A stretch of 64,000 nucleotides of DNA from Nageia nagi (taxonomy: Eukaryota > Pinophyta): the NCBI GenBank assembly GCA_050084985.1, contig JBITNC010000001.1:35774001-35838000 (forward strand), given 5' to 3'. This document shows, piece after piece, positions 1-9,520 of the stretch. The first letter of the stretch is position 1, and each line of letters opens with the position of its first letter. Made by a program: the position numbers and the translations under genes. A model generated the notes under the pieces. That model made no database searches. It was not told where the DNA came from and was given only the letters and a program-made list of their open reading frames with translations.

Positions 1-1195
1 CTCTTTTCATATTCCTTTATCTTTGCCCTGGATTGGTCCTATGATGAGAGGTCCATCATATCGCAACCAAGTCAAAGAGGGGGCATAATATAGATGAAAA
101 ACTAAGGATATAAAGCTATTTCCATCAGATAACTTTTCAGGGAGTACAATCTTACTTTTCTTGTTATACTTTGAATTTATGCTTTTATTATCTTTTATCC
201 TAAAAGCATCAAACCATATTCAAACTAAGACATCTATTAACAACTAAAAAAGAATTTTTTTAATTAAAATATCCTTTTAGGTATATGAAATAATTTATTA
301 AATAAATGCTCTTATCATTATGTACTCTCATCTACCTTTATGTTTTATGATAACAGGTCATCTTGACATCATAATAAGCCTAAGGCAAAATGTTAGCACT
401 AGACTTGTTATCTATAAATATGGAGAGGTTGTGCATGATCAAAGATATAACATGACATGACATAATCTTAATCCTTTATAGGTGGAAATATACTTGTATC
501 ATTCTTGACTATATTTCTTAATGCACCTATCATTTTAGTTTATTTATACTCTAAGCTCTACATTCTTGTGATCTTTTATCCATTCATGAGCGAATATTCT
601 ACATATCAAAGGTGATATGATAATATCCATCAAAAGGGTGAGGTATTTTGGAATGGTAACTAGGTGTTGTTGCTAGGTTCCTAACACTAGTGATTGGTTG
701 AGGTTGGATTCATGGTTTTGTTCTTCAAATAAGCTCATCTTCCATCTCCTTTTGATTGGATATCATCTTTGATCATCATAATAGGTAAAGTATAGGTTTG
801 TATCTTTCATAAATCTAGTTTGATAGGTAAATATCAATTAATCATTTCATCATTTTTTTTGTTATTTCATAAATTAATTAGTTAAATTGAATATTTTATA
901 AATAATCCTAAGTATTATTATTTTAGTTTTAATATATAGACTAGATATGCATTGTATTAACTCATTTTATGTTACTCTAAAATAAGCACAATCATCATTG
1001 ATTAAGGTAGATATAGAAACTCATATTATGGATGTAAGCATAGGAACATACAGAGTTCAAAAATTATATCCCTTGACTTTTTAAAGATATTGTTGGCTGA
1101 CAATAGTGCAATTTGAGCAATGACCATGTCATGTTGAAGGGCATCCAACATTGAAAATGAAATATAATCATACATGTATTGCTCCAATACATTAT
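1..1195. other. unassigned AT-rich sequence left of element A coding relics
   Basis: I recognise no gene here. A purine run at about 74-86 followed by a CATAATA stretch resembles a retroelement polypurine tract on the plus strand. A TATA-like CTATAAATA lies at about 411-419. Together they could be part of a solo LTR inserted into element A, but there is no second copy in the window, so neither LTR boundary can be fixed. A minus-strand open frame at 1026-1298 has no family signature and overlaps the start of the element A relic, so I treat it as chance. Confidence 0.3.
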
Positions 1196-1199
1196 TATC

Positions 1200-1799
1200 A
1201 CTTACTCTTGATCCTGGAAAAGATAAAATGATACAAGATAATATGGGTAAAGTTTTTATTATTTTCCAACTCCTTTTGTAAAAAGGTATATGACACAAAA
1301 TTTTAATTACAAAGGAGGAGGTTTGGGCAAGTTGGAATAAGGTATACCTTTTCTTCCTACTAATTTAGGTGCTAAGAAATATATAAAAAGGTCAAGGAGT
1401 AATCAAAATAGTAAGCCAAAATTAGAACCTATAAATTTTATTCAAGAATGCACTATGATAGAACTTTATGATGATATTTATGAAGATTTATGGATTGATG
1501 ATACTATACCTATTAAATTTGATTATTTTTCTATTAATTATGATCTAATGGAATACATCAGAGTACATTGTAATTTTTCCAAATCAAATATAAAATGTAA
1601 CCAAATTATGTTCTCATTCAATATGACTACTTTGGACAAGAGGTAAAATTCAATGAGGTTTTGCAAGTATAACAAGTTGATGATGGAGAAGTTTAAGTTC
1701 ATGATGTCCCTAGACTAGAAGATTTTCCTTCCTTATTGTAAAAGAAATATGAGTTGACATTTCTTACTAAAGAGTTACTTGATATCAATATGAATAAGG
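1200..1799 (+). pseudogene. element A pol: protease-RT linker relic
   Basis: One frame from about 1265 gives P-T-P-F-V-K-R-Y-M, then a glycine-rich NYKGGGLGK motif, then GIPFLPTNLGAKKY and an acidic tract with DLWIDDTIPIKFDYF. A second block at about 1690-1799 (RLEDFPSLL and a KELLDINMNK motif) matches in layout the equivalent linker of element D at 57032-57226, which has LEEFPFITPSK. In Tat-type elements this stretch lies between protease and RT. Stops are TAA or TAG where glutamine is expected. The frame is interrupted just after KELLDINMNK by the TIR element at 1799-2351 and resumes after it. Protease itself is not recognisable to the left. Confidence 0.5.
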
Positions 1800-2351
1800 C
1801 TATTCTCTAGCTAAATTTGTGCATATATACCCAAGGTATATTACATATATGCCAAACATATATTTACAACTCCATCACCACCCACCATACAATCCACCAT
1901 TGCCCCATCTATCATCTATATACTCGTATAATTATAAGTATAGATTCCCATAGTATATTTTTTAGTGAGGATATATAACAAAGTATATTGATCAAAATAT
2001 ATAAAATTTAAAAACATTTTATACATATTTTTTTTGACTCAATGGTATCTAGTTAGTGCACTATGATGATTCATATTTGAATCTTGCCCAAGCCTTTTGC
2101 ATCAACACTTGGAAATTTTTGGTTAGATATTTTTAACCTAATACATACCTAAAATTTATGTCATTCAATTGATATACACCTATAATTTATTCATTAAATT
2201 GATATCCACCTAAATGATATGCATAAATATTAAAATTTTGGATGTATATCATTATAATATCACTACTCTTCCATCATATCACTACTCTTCCCTCTTCTGA
2301 CTTGTAGATATACCTTGAGCATATATGCATGAATTTGGTTAGAGGATAGCC
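1799..2351. mobile_element. TIR element (MITE-like) inserted in element A pol
   Basis: The sequence at about 1799-1841 is an inverted copy of 2308-2350. Over about 41 bases the arms match at all but roughly nine positions, nearly all transitions. The outer arm reads GGCTATYCTCTARCYAAATT and the inner arm ends in a CAAGGTATA type motif. The interior of about 460 bp has no open frame. The element A reading frame stops at the left arm and related sequence (INIGISEQ) resumes just right of the right arm, so this is an insertion. I could not fix a clean target duplication. The superfamily is unknown. Confidence 0.6.
2034..2100 (+). repeat. possible tRNA-derived SINE head (Pol III A and B boxes)
   Basis: Inside the TIR element, a box A-like stretch around 2041-2058 (TGGTATCTAGTTAGTGC) is followed about 20 bases later by a box B-like stretch at 2074-2084 (TATTTGAATCT, against consensus GGTTCGANTCC). 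The spacing and order suit a tRNA-related Pol III promoter decayed by CpG loss. No cloverleaf or poly-A tail was worked out, so this could be chance. Confidence 0.3.
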
Positions 2352-3345
2352 TCCTCTTATCAATATTGGCATAAGTGAACAATAAAATATGATCAATATT
2401 AGAGTTGGTCTTGATACATAATGCCAATAGAGGCATAAAAATAATTCATTGAATGTAATAAGAATTTTGCATGGTCTTATTATGATATGCTTGGCCTAGA
2501 TATATCTTTTTTCATGCATAGTTTACCACTTAGAAAGGAGTAATACTTGTTAATAAAAAACCAAGTAAGAAGAAATATTACAAAGAATTGTTAGTAAAGA
2601 AAGAGATTTAAAAGTATTTAAATTTTGGTTTCATTATGCATATAAAATATTCAAAATGGATGGATAACATTGTTCCTATTATAAAACCAACTAGAGAGAT
2701 AAGAATTTATATTGACTTTAGAGATATTAACAATGCTTGTCCAAAATATGATTTTTGTTTACCAAATATTGATATGATTATGGATATATTTCTTATCATG
2801 ATAATTTATCTTTTATTGATGGTTTTTTGAGATATAATCAGATTTTAATCAATCTAGTTGATCAACATAAAACATCTTTTACTACACCATGGAATACTTT
2901 TTGATGGGAGGTTATGTATTTTTATCTAAAAATTGTAGGAGCAACTTATCAGTGTGCTATGGTCACCATGTTTCATGAGAATATTCACAAATTAGTTGAT
3001 GTGTATGTTGATGATATTTTGATCAAATCAAAGCAAGGAAAATATCACTTAAAAAGTATAAACTTAGATCATACCAAATACCAAATAAGAGGCATAAGGA
3101 AAATATCTAATTATAAGAGGTATTTGGTATTCTTAAAAAGTATAAACTTAGATCAAAGCCTCAAAAATGTGCTTTTGGTGTTACTTTAGGAAAATTTTTG
3201 GGCTTCATGATTTTAAAAAGATCTGTGAGGTAGATCCAAAAATGGTAAAAGCTATTGTTAACATGCTACCTCCTAAAAATATCAAATATTTCATAAGTAT
3301 TCAAGGCTAGATAAATTTGGTATGAATATTCATTTCTCATCTTGG
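2352..3345 (+). pseudogene. element A reverse transcriptase relic
   Basis: RT of a Ty3/gypsy element. The palm begins with YSKWMDNIVPIIKPTREIR and continues DFRDINNACP and LPNIDMIMD. The catalytic YVDD motif is intact at about 3004-3015 and is followed by ILIKSK. A later block at 3155-3250 has QKCAFGVTLGKFLGFM and a DPKMVKAI segment, the usual end of the RT domain. Several frameshifts and stops are present, and an internal duplication at 3048-3155 breaks the stretch after YVDD. It is nonfunctional. The same layout is seen in element B (13500-14460) and D (55990-56810). Confidence 0.85.
3048..3155. repeat. 24-bp perfect direct repeat flanking a short palindromic insert in RT
   Basis: A 24-base string starting CTTAAAAAGTATAAACTTAG occurs perfectly at 3048-3071 and 3132-3155. 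Between the copies lies about 60 bp whose ends are inverted 12-mers, ATACCAAATACC (3071-3082) and GGTATTTGGTAT (3119-3130). The insertion adds 84 bp, which keeps frame but spoils the RT segment after YVDD. The perfect identity suggests it arose later than most mutations around it. Confidence 0.75.
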
Positions 3346-3870
3346 TGATAAGTGAATGCCATTTACTCATTTTTTTAAGAAACATATAAAATTTATATGG
3401 GATTAAGAGTTTCAAAAATTATTTGATGATATCAAGCAATACTTGCAAAATTCATCTTCTTGGTTCATATGTATTTTATCAAAGAACCAAATTTATATAT
3501 CTCAACCATATTATATGCCTTGGGGGAAATGTTTATGTCAACAAGATGATAAGAAGAATGAAAGGGTCATTTACTAGCTCAAAAAAACTCTATTAAATTA
3601 TGAAATAAGGTACACTCCTATGGAAAAATTTTATCTTGGTATTGTATTTGCTACTACAAAATGGATGCATTATCTTTTGTACTATAGTATATATGTTGTT
3701 AGCCTTGTTAATCCACTTAAGTACCTAATGCTTAAGTAAAATCTCTTAGGAAGAGTAGCTAAATGGATGATATTGTTATAAGAATTTTACATAAATGTGG
3801 TGAAGTAAAAATATATAAAAGGCCATGCAATTGCATATTTTATCATAAAATTTCCTAGAATGGTATAATA
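3345..3870 (+). pseudogene. element A first (retroviral-type) RNase H relic
   Basis: After the RT domain come fragments of the RNase H region that normally follows RT in Ty3/gypsy pol: FDDIKQYLQNSSS, then a KKTLLNYEIRYTPMEKFYL block (3580-3640, matching the usual RTL..YE..YT..EK..L pattern), ATTKWMHYLLYYS, and NPLKYLMLK. Equivalent motifs in element D are at 55701-55928 (RTLKEYETRYIPIKKL). Stops and frameshifts are frequent. The domain would degrade the RNA strand during reverse transcription. The relic is dead. Confidence 0.65.
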
Positions 3871-4059
3871 TTTATCTATGAAGATTCCCTAGATGATTAT
3901 GAGCAGCATTATCCACATCAACACCATGGGTGTCATCGAGGGAAATGTCCACACCATTACGGAGATAAATTAGAGATCCTAGATGAGTTTGTGTGTCTCA
4001 TAGAATGTGAACCTCAAACATGTACATTGTAATCCAATGATTCTAAGTACAAATACAAA

Positions 4060-4425
4060 TTAGAGGAAGGTATTATATTAGTTTCACCTTTAAATAATAT
4101 TATTACTATGGCATACAAGCTTATATCTGAATGCACTAACAATATGGCATAATATGAAGCACTATTCTTGGGTTTGAAAGCAATTTTTCATATAAAAATT
4201 AAGAATTTTTAGATATATTATGATTCATTAATTTTTTTTAATCAAGTTAATGATATATATAATACCAAATATTATAAATTTTACCCATACAAGTTAGTAG
4301 TTATTGATCTTCTTCATCAATTTGATAGTTGCACTATTGAAAATATTCCATGAATAAATAATAGATATGCTAATACAATGGCAAGTGCTTCTTCTTTGGA
4401 TTCTATTGAGGTATAATATGAACAA
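4060..4425 (+). pseudogene. element A second RNase H relic (Tat-type)
   Basis: ECTNNMA followed by YEALFLGLKAI (about 4130-4185), then a QVNDIYNTK segment and an IENIP...NNRYANTMASASSL segment, matches the extra RNase H that Tat elements carry between the first RNase H and integrase. The close relative in element D (55030-55410) has YEALILGLKA, QVNEIYNTK and NNRLANAMASAASL. Stops are again mostly TAA or TAG. The duplicated RNase H is the best evidence for the Tat/Ogre assignment of element A. Confidence 0.7.
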
Positions 4426-4599
4426 ATAATCCTCAATATCAAGCACCTAAATAGACCATCTTACATGGATAGTGATAGTGATATAGAAACATGTTGTGTT
4501 ACTCAAGTAAAGACTACTCCATTATGGTATGTTGATATTTTTCAACACTTGAAAGATAAAATAATCCCTCAATATTTTAATAGAAATGAAAATATAAGG

Positions 4600-5511
4600 T
4601 TAAAGTAGACAACCCTTAAGTATGTAATTATTAGTGAAATTTTGCATAGAATATCATTTCATGGATTTCTTTTGATATGCTTTAAACATCATGAAACTAC
4701 AACATCCCTTGAGCAAGCACATGATGGTATATGTGGAGGATATCTATTTGTAAAAGCATTGTACAATAAGCTCTTGTGTATAGGGTATTATTGGCCATAA
4801 TTGGAATAAGCATACAAGAATCATGTAAAAAGTTATCTTCAATGTAAAAAAAAATCCAATTTAGAACAAATGCTAATACAATATCTTAATCTAGTTATTT
4901 CACCATGGCCTTTTACAATTTGGGGTATTGATTTAATTGATTTGATTAATCCCCACTTGATAAAAGGGCATAAATTCATCATCATAACTACTAAGTATAC
5001 TAAAAAGTGGTTAGAGGTTGCATGAAGGAATTCAAAAATACAAGAAAAGATTATCAAGTTCCTTGTTGAAAACATCATCACATGATTTAATTTTCCATAA
5101 TAGTTGATCATAGATAATGGATAAAATTTCAAAGGTAAGGACATGAAAGCTTTTGTAAAAAGTTTCATATTACTTAAAAATTTTCTTCTACTTACTATCC
5201 TTAAGGAAATGGTTAGGTTGAAGCATCCAATAATATACTTAAGAGCATTTTATTGAAAATATCAAATAGTACAAGAGATATTGCAATAAGCAATTTCCTT
5301 ATGCACTTTGGGTATATAGAATAAGAATTATGATTACTACTAATTAAACTCCATTTTCATTAGTTTATGGTGAGTAGGTTATTTTACCACTTTAGTTGGA
5401 GATTCCCACTTTGAGAATTTAACTACATGGAGATATTTTGGATGAAGAAGAATGGAAACCAAGATACAATAGTTAGAGGCACTTTATGAAAAAAAGATTC
5501 ATGCTATTAAA
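4600..5511 (+). pseudogene. element A integrase relic, N-terminal and core part
   Basis: The zinc-binding domain is visible as HDGICGGYLFVKAL, YYWP and SYLQCKK (about 4715-4850). The DDE core follows with WGIDLIDLINPHLIKGHKF (first D, about 4920-4980), TTKYTKKWLEVA, LIIDNG (second D, about 5103) and a decayed YYP-GNG-EAS-N block (about 5190-5240, third acidic residue). LEIPTLRI and EKKIHAIK follow. The frame then runs into the Mutator-like insertion at 5512 and continues in the same frame at 6747. Many stops; nonfunctional. Confidence 0.8.
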
Positions 5512-6737
5512 TGATGTTATGCAGAGTGGTGAATATTCACTAATAGGCTAATATTAGGTTTTTTAATGTTAAAATATTTCAAAAATACTAACCTTAGATA
5601 TTACACCATTTAACCCAAAATTTTCAAGATAAAAAAAATTATGGGTTGGCTCACCAGTATTTACAATTTTTTTATAAAGATAAGTGCTAATAGCCACCTA
5701 TACCTCCTATACTTTCACAAGCAATTGACTTGAAAAAGAAAACATTTTTTCCAATGAAATTGCTAATTATACCATATATATAAAGCTTATGAGACCCATC
5801 AGATATACCAATATTTCAAATTTTCAAATTATCTAAGATGCTTGAGGCTCATTTGAGAGGGATTGTAGACAAGTTGAAAGTGTTTATTAAAGATGCTTAC
5901 CTATGTGATATTGCAGATGCTCGACCATGTGTCATTGAAGATGCTTATCATTGGAGAATTGAAGACATTCACTTGTGTGTCCTTGAAAATGCTCATTAGT
6001 GTAGAAATGGAGATGCTTATATATGTGGGATTGAAGATGCTGTTTGACATATTGGAGATGCTTGTTTGTGACATATTGGAGATGCTCATCTTGCAAAATT
6101 AGAGATGCTCATATATGTAAAATTATAGTCACTCATCTACATAAAATTAAAGATGCTCATCTATGCAATATTACAAATGCTCATCTAAGTAATATTGCAT
6201 ACACTCATTAGTGCAATATTGCAAATGCTCATTAGTGCAATTTTACAAATGCTCATCTATGCAACATTGAATATGCTCATCTAAGAAACATTGTAGATGC
6301 TCATTAATGCAACATTATGGACACTTTCCCTAGGGTATTGAAGAGCTCATTAGGTAGAGTATGTCAACTATTAGATGACTTCACAAATAATAGATGATTA
6401 TTTGTAGAAAAGTGTTGATGATCATCATGATAAATACATAAATGATCATCTTTTCTTATCTAAAAACTAACATATGTGCTTCTATCTAAATGATCATTTA
6501 TGCTCTTATATAGATGATCATCCTTACCATTTATGTAGATGATCATCTTGACATTTACTTTAGCAATCATCATAAATTTGAAAAATAATAATATCACCAA
6601 AAAATTCCAACTTTATTAAAAAAATTAATTTTTCCATCACCCTACACGAGTTTTCAAAACCTTTCACCATGACTTCGAATTGTATTCACCAACATTTGAA
6701 AATTTTAATTTTTCCATCATTCCTTACGCATAACATT
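5512..6737. mobile_element. Mutator-like (MULE) nonautonomous element in element A integrase
   Basis: The 9-mer GCTATTAAA stands immediately left (5503-5511) and right (6738-6746) of this 1226-bp block; one further base also matches, so the duplication is 9 or 10 bp. The ends are short imperfect inverted repeats sharing ATGTTATGC (5514-5522 forward; 6728-6736 reversed). A 9-bp duplication is typical of the Mutator superfamily. Excising the block and one duplication copy puts the integrase of A back in one frame. There is no transposase. The interior holds the 24-bp satellite at 5892-6319, then AT-rich sequence with several GATGATCATC-type motifs at 6395-6550. Confidence 0.7.
5892..6319. repeat. 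24-bp tandem repeat array, about 18 copies
   Basis: Units begin GATGCTCATCTATGCAAYAT and recur every 24 bp, with one 21-bp and one 23-bp unit near 6044-6115. The right part is more uniform than the left. Because 24 is a multiple of three, stop-free frames appear on both strands (5893-6102 and 5901-6089); they are by-products of the repeat, not genes. Confidence 0.85.
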
Positions 6738-6827
6738 GCTATTAAACATTAGAAAGCATACCATGAAATATTAAGAGAGCATTTCAAAAAATTATTAAGC
6801 CAAAGATATTAAAAGTAGGAGACTTGG
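6738..6827 (+). pseudogene. element A integrase relic, middle segment up to the element B insertion
   Basis: After the MULE target duplication the integrase C-terminal region continues as KAYHEILREHFKK, then PKILKVGDLV, the conserved K-V-G-D-L-V motif at the start of the gypsy integrase C-terminal barrel. The codon for the last V is split by the insertion of element B at 6828. The base string CTTGG (6823-6827) is the left target duplication. The frame resumes at 47134. Confidence 0.8.
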
Positions 6828-7665
6828 TGTAGGCACCTAAAAAATACCCCTCTTTTGAATAAACAAAGGAAGGGGATAAAAATTTAAGCAAATAATAAAG
6901 TTTGCTATAAACCTATTAATTGCTAAACCTAGTACAATCATCAATGATCCATCCTGGTCACAAGTGCCTAACCTAAAATTGGGTAGTGATCTTGCAAATA
7001 AAAAATTCTAAAGAAAGATAGAAAAATCAAGGTACCCAAGGAAACAAACCAATGGATCATGGATGAGTCATCCTTCATCCTCCACCTCCCATATATGGAT
7101 AGAACTTGTGATAAGGTTGGATGAGAGTTTTTACCCAACCCTTGCCTACAAAATAGAAACTTTAGCCATCTTAGAAAATCTATAATTTAAACCTCCCCAA
7201 GGAGAAAAAAGAGAGAAGATTGAGTACAATCATATGTTGTTAGACTACATCCAAGTTCTAAGTATATTTCATTTACTATTTTTAATTACATCCATGTTTA
7301 TTTATATTTATTTGCTTTAATTTCATAGCATGAGCAGGTATATTTTGATATGTTTTTTTATTTATGTATGTGTAGGATTTATAGGAACAACAATTGATTT
7401 GAACAAAGAATATCTAAGGAGCCAACAAGAAAGAAGAAATCAACATTATTCTCTTTCTTTTGTAGGTTTCATAAACATCACTTGGAGATTGGAGATAATG
7501 AAAAAGAAGGCCTCCAAGAGGCCCGTATCATCTATTGTATTAAATCCTCTATGTAAGGAAAAATATGTAATCAAAATTGAGGTTTATACTAGATATCAAT
7601 AAATATTTTGTTGGTTGTAACATATTTTATTTTGCATGCTTATAAGGTTATTTTTTGGGTAAACA
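6828..7665 (+). repeat. element B 5' LTR
   Basis: 838 bp, starts TGTAGGCACC and ends GGGTAAACA. It is alignable end to end with 46295-47133. A TATA-like motif is at 7181 (TATAATTTA; the partner LTR reads TATAAATTA at 46649), followed by a purine-rich leader GGAGAAAAAAGAGAGAAG, so transcription probably starts a few tens of bases downstream. The open frame at 7330-7602 is within the LTR and is not a gene. Confidence 0.9.
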
Positions 7666-7690
7666 TTCTAGCACTAGAAGGAGGACCTAA
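7666..7690 (+). promoter_or_regulatory. candidate primer-binding site of element B
   Basis: Immediately after the LTR end the sequence reads TTCTAGCACTAGAAGGAGG. Allowing for CpG decay this could come from TGGCGCTAGAAGGAGG; a TGGCGC start is common for plant retrotransposon primer sites. I cannot name the tRNA with confidence. Confidence 0.4.
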
Positions 7691-9520
7691 ACATGCAAGT
7701 TGCATCAAAAATGAGGTGCAAGGGTGTTTCATATTTTTTATGGTTCAAATTTTATTTACTATATTTTGTGGTAATGTTATTAAATTCATGTTATTTTGTT
7801 TCCTATATTTATTTTTTATTTGTGTGATCATCGATGAATGATATTAAAACATCAATTGTACTAGAACACTAATGACTATACTAGAATGCCAACAATTCTG
7901 AGCAAAAGTTTGATAACACTAGCAACTAAAGATAGAGGTTATATGTTTCAATTTTTATCAATATTGAAAGCATAATTTAGGTACTAAAAATAAAAAATAG
8001 AAAATAACTCCTTGTTTTTTATTTATTTACCTAGATTGCATGTAGGAAGGGTAGATGTATGTTTAGAAAATATGCATTATTTCCATTTTACTTAAATAAA
8101 TTGTACAAAAGTATCTATCTTTATTGGTTCCTAGGAATGACAAACAAAATCACTTAATATTTTCCATTACACCCACCTATACTCTCCCTTTGCATTAAAA
8201 GGAAACCTTAGGTGATTAGAATGGGGGTAACAAGGAAAGAGTAAATAAATATTTTTTCTCTTTCTCACTTTTTCATCACTAAAATTAGTAATGAACTTTC
8301 ATTAAATTACTTCTGCACTCAAAAGAAGGAATTAACTATCAATAAAAAATGGAATGAACATAATGTTAGTTTAATAGGGTTAAGAAAATTTAAACACATT
8401 AAATTGGTTCATTTACTAGGTGGGTATTTTTTCTTCACATTAATACTCTTTATGTTCACCACATCACTTCAAAGGGGTTGAAGAATGGTATCTTGAAGAG
8501 GAGTTAAAGAGCCTAATCTAAAGAAATTTACTTCACATTAAAATTCTTCCTATTTTTCTTACCACTCTAAAAGGAGGTCAAAGTATTGTGACTTGAAGAG
8601 GAGTTAAAGAACCTTATTTAAGGTAAGTTGCATTCACTTAATGGCTTCTTCTATACCTTATTTTACCTCTCTAAAAGCAGGTCAAAGGTAGATAAGAATA
8701 GTAAGAAGTGGTAAATGAACTTCACTTAATTATTTTTGCACTCAAAAGGAAAAAATGAATCTTATTAATTTTTGGTTAAAGAATCACACCAAGAGTGGTA
8801 ATGAATTTCGTGGGTTAAATTAAGACTCATCAATTAAAATACTATTTTTTTATATTAAATAAAACATAATAAAAAGACATATATATTGTGTTGGAGTGTA
8901 GTTATCATAAGTTATTTTATTTTTTATATATATGTATAATACTTTTAAAAATTAAAATAAATGAGTTGGAGGTGATGACCAACCATTGGTTCTACCATTG
9001 ACTACACCATAAGCCATAGAGCCAAACCTAGAGATGAATACTAGATTCTAGGGTAAAAGTTATCATTTCCATTGGGAGAATATAAATAAAAAGGCTATGT
9101 TTGGATTCCACTATCAAGATAGTCTTAATGCATTCCTCAAGTCCCATTGCACTAAGATGACTACCTTAGGTACCAAGTTGATATTCACTATAGCTTACTT
9201 ATAGGATTCCAACCTACCCATGTTTAAACACTTGACTAGAAAAATCAAAACTAGAAAAATTAACAAGAAAAAATTAATGGTTCACATCTCTCATTAAAGA
9301 AAAATTAATTCAATTTATCAACAAAATTAGATAATATAATCACACCAAAAAGGTGAGTTTATAAATAGTTTTTTTTGCATTCATTTATTTCTTAATAATA
9401 TAAAATAAAAAAATAAGAATATAATTACTACAAATGATGTATGTTCTCTTTTACTTATTATTTATAAAAAAATAAAAACAAAACTAAAAAAGTGAAATAT
9501 TTAAAAAATAAAGAGAATGG
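7691..9520 (+). other. element B leader, no gene; imperfect tandem repeats near 8240-8760
   Basis: No coding signature. Around 8240-8760 a unit of very roughly 98 bp recurs about four times, recognisable by CTTCACATTAA, AAAAGGAGGTCAAAG and CTTGAAGAGGAGTTAAAG. Long untranslated leaders with tandem repeats are usual in Ogre/Tat elements. The open frame at 7608-7841 has no family match and is hydrophobic low-complexity sequence. Confidence 0.5.

Larger units (their letters stand above)
1200..6827 (+). mobile_element. element A: outermost Ty3/gypsy (Tat-like) retrotransposon, left part
   Basis: This is the oldest layer of the nest. In order it shows a PR-RT linker, reverse transcriptase, a retroviral-type RNase H, a second RNase H and integrase, all on the plus strand and all full of stops. 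The dual RNase H order after RT is the known signature of the plant Tat/Ogre lineage. Its gag and 5' LTR would lie left of the window or have been lost. The integrase is cut three ways: by a Mutator-like insertion at 5512-6737, and by element B, after which the last integrase segment resumes at 47134. A possible 3' LTR edge for A is at 49826, but this is inference. Confidence 0.8.

Noticed and set aside
1026-1298. 90-codon minus-strand open frame
   Set aside because: No family signature; overlaps the plus-strand linker relic of element A and is best explained by chance in AT-rich DNA.
5893-6102. Open frames on both strands in the same interval
   Set aside because: The 24-bp tandem unit is a multiple of three, so stop-free frames on both strands follow automatically.
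5892-6319. Possible CRISPR-like array
   Set aside because: Units are contiguous with no unique spacers, and the context is plant nuclear retroelement DNA.
6828-7665. Solo LTR interpretation of this block
   Set aside because: The matching LTR at 46295, the shared CTTGG duplication and the resuming integrase frame show it is the 5' LTR of a full element.
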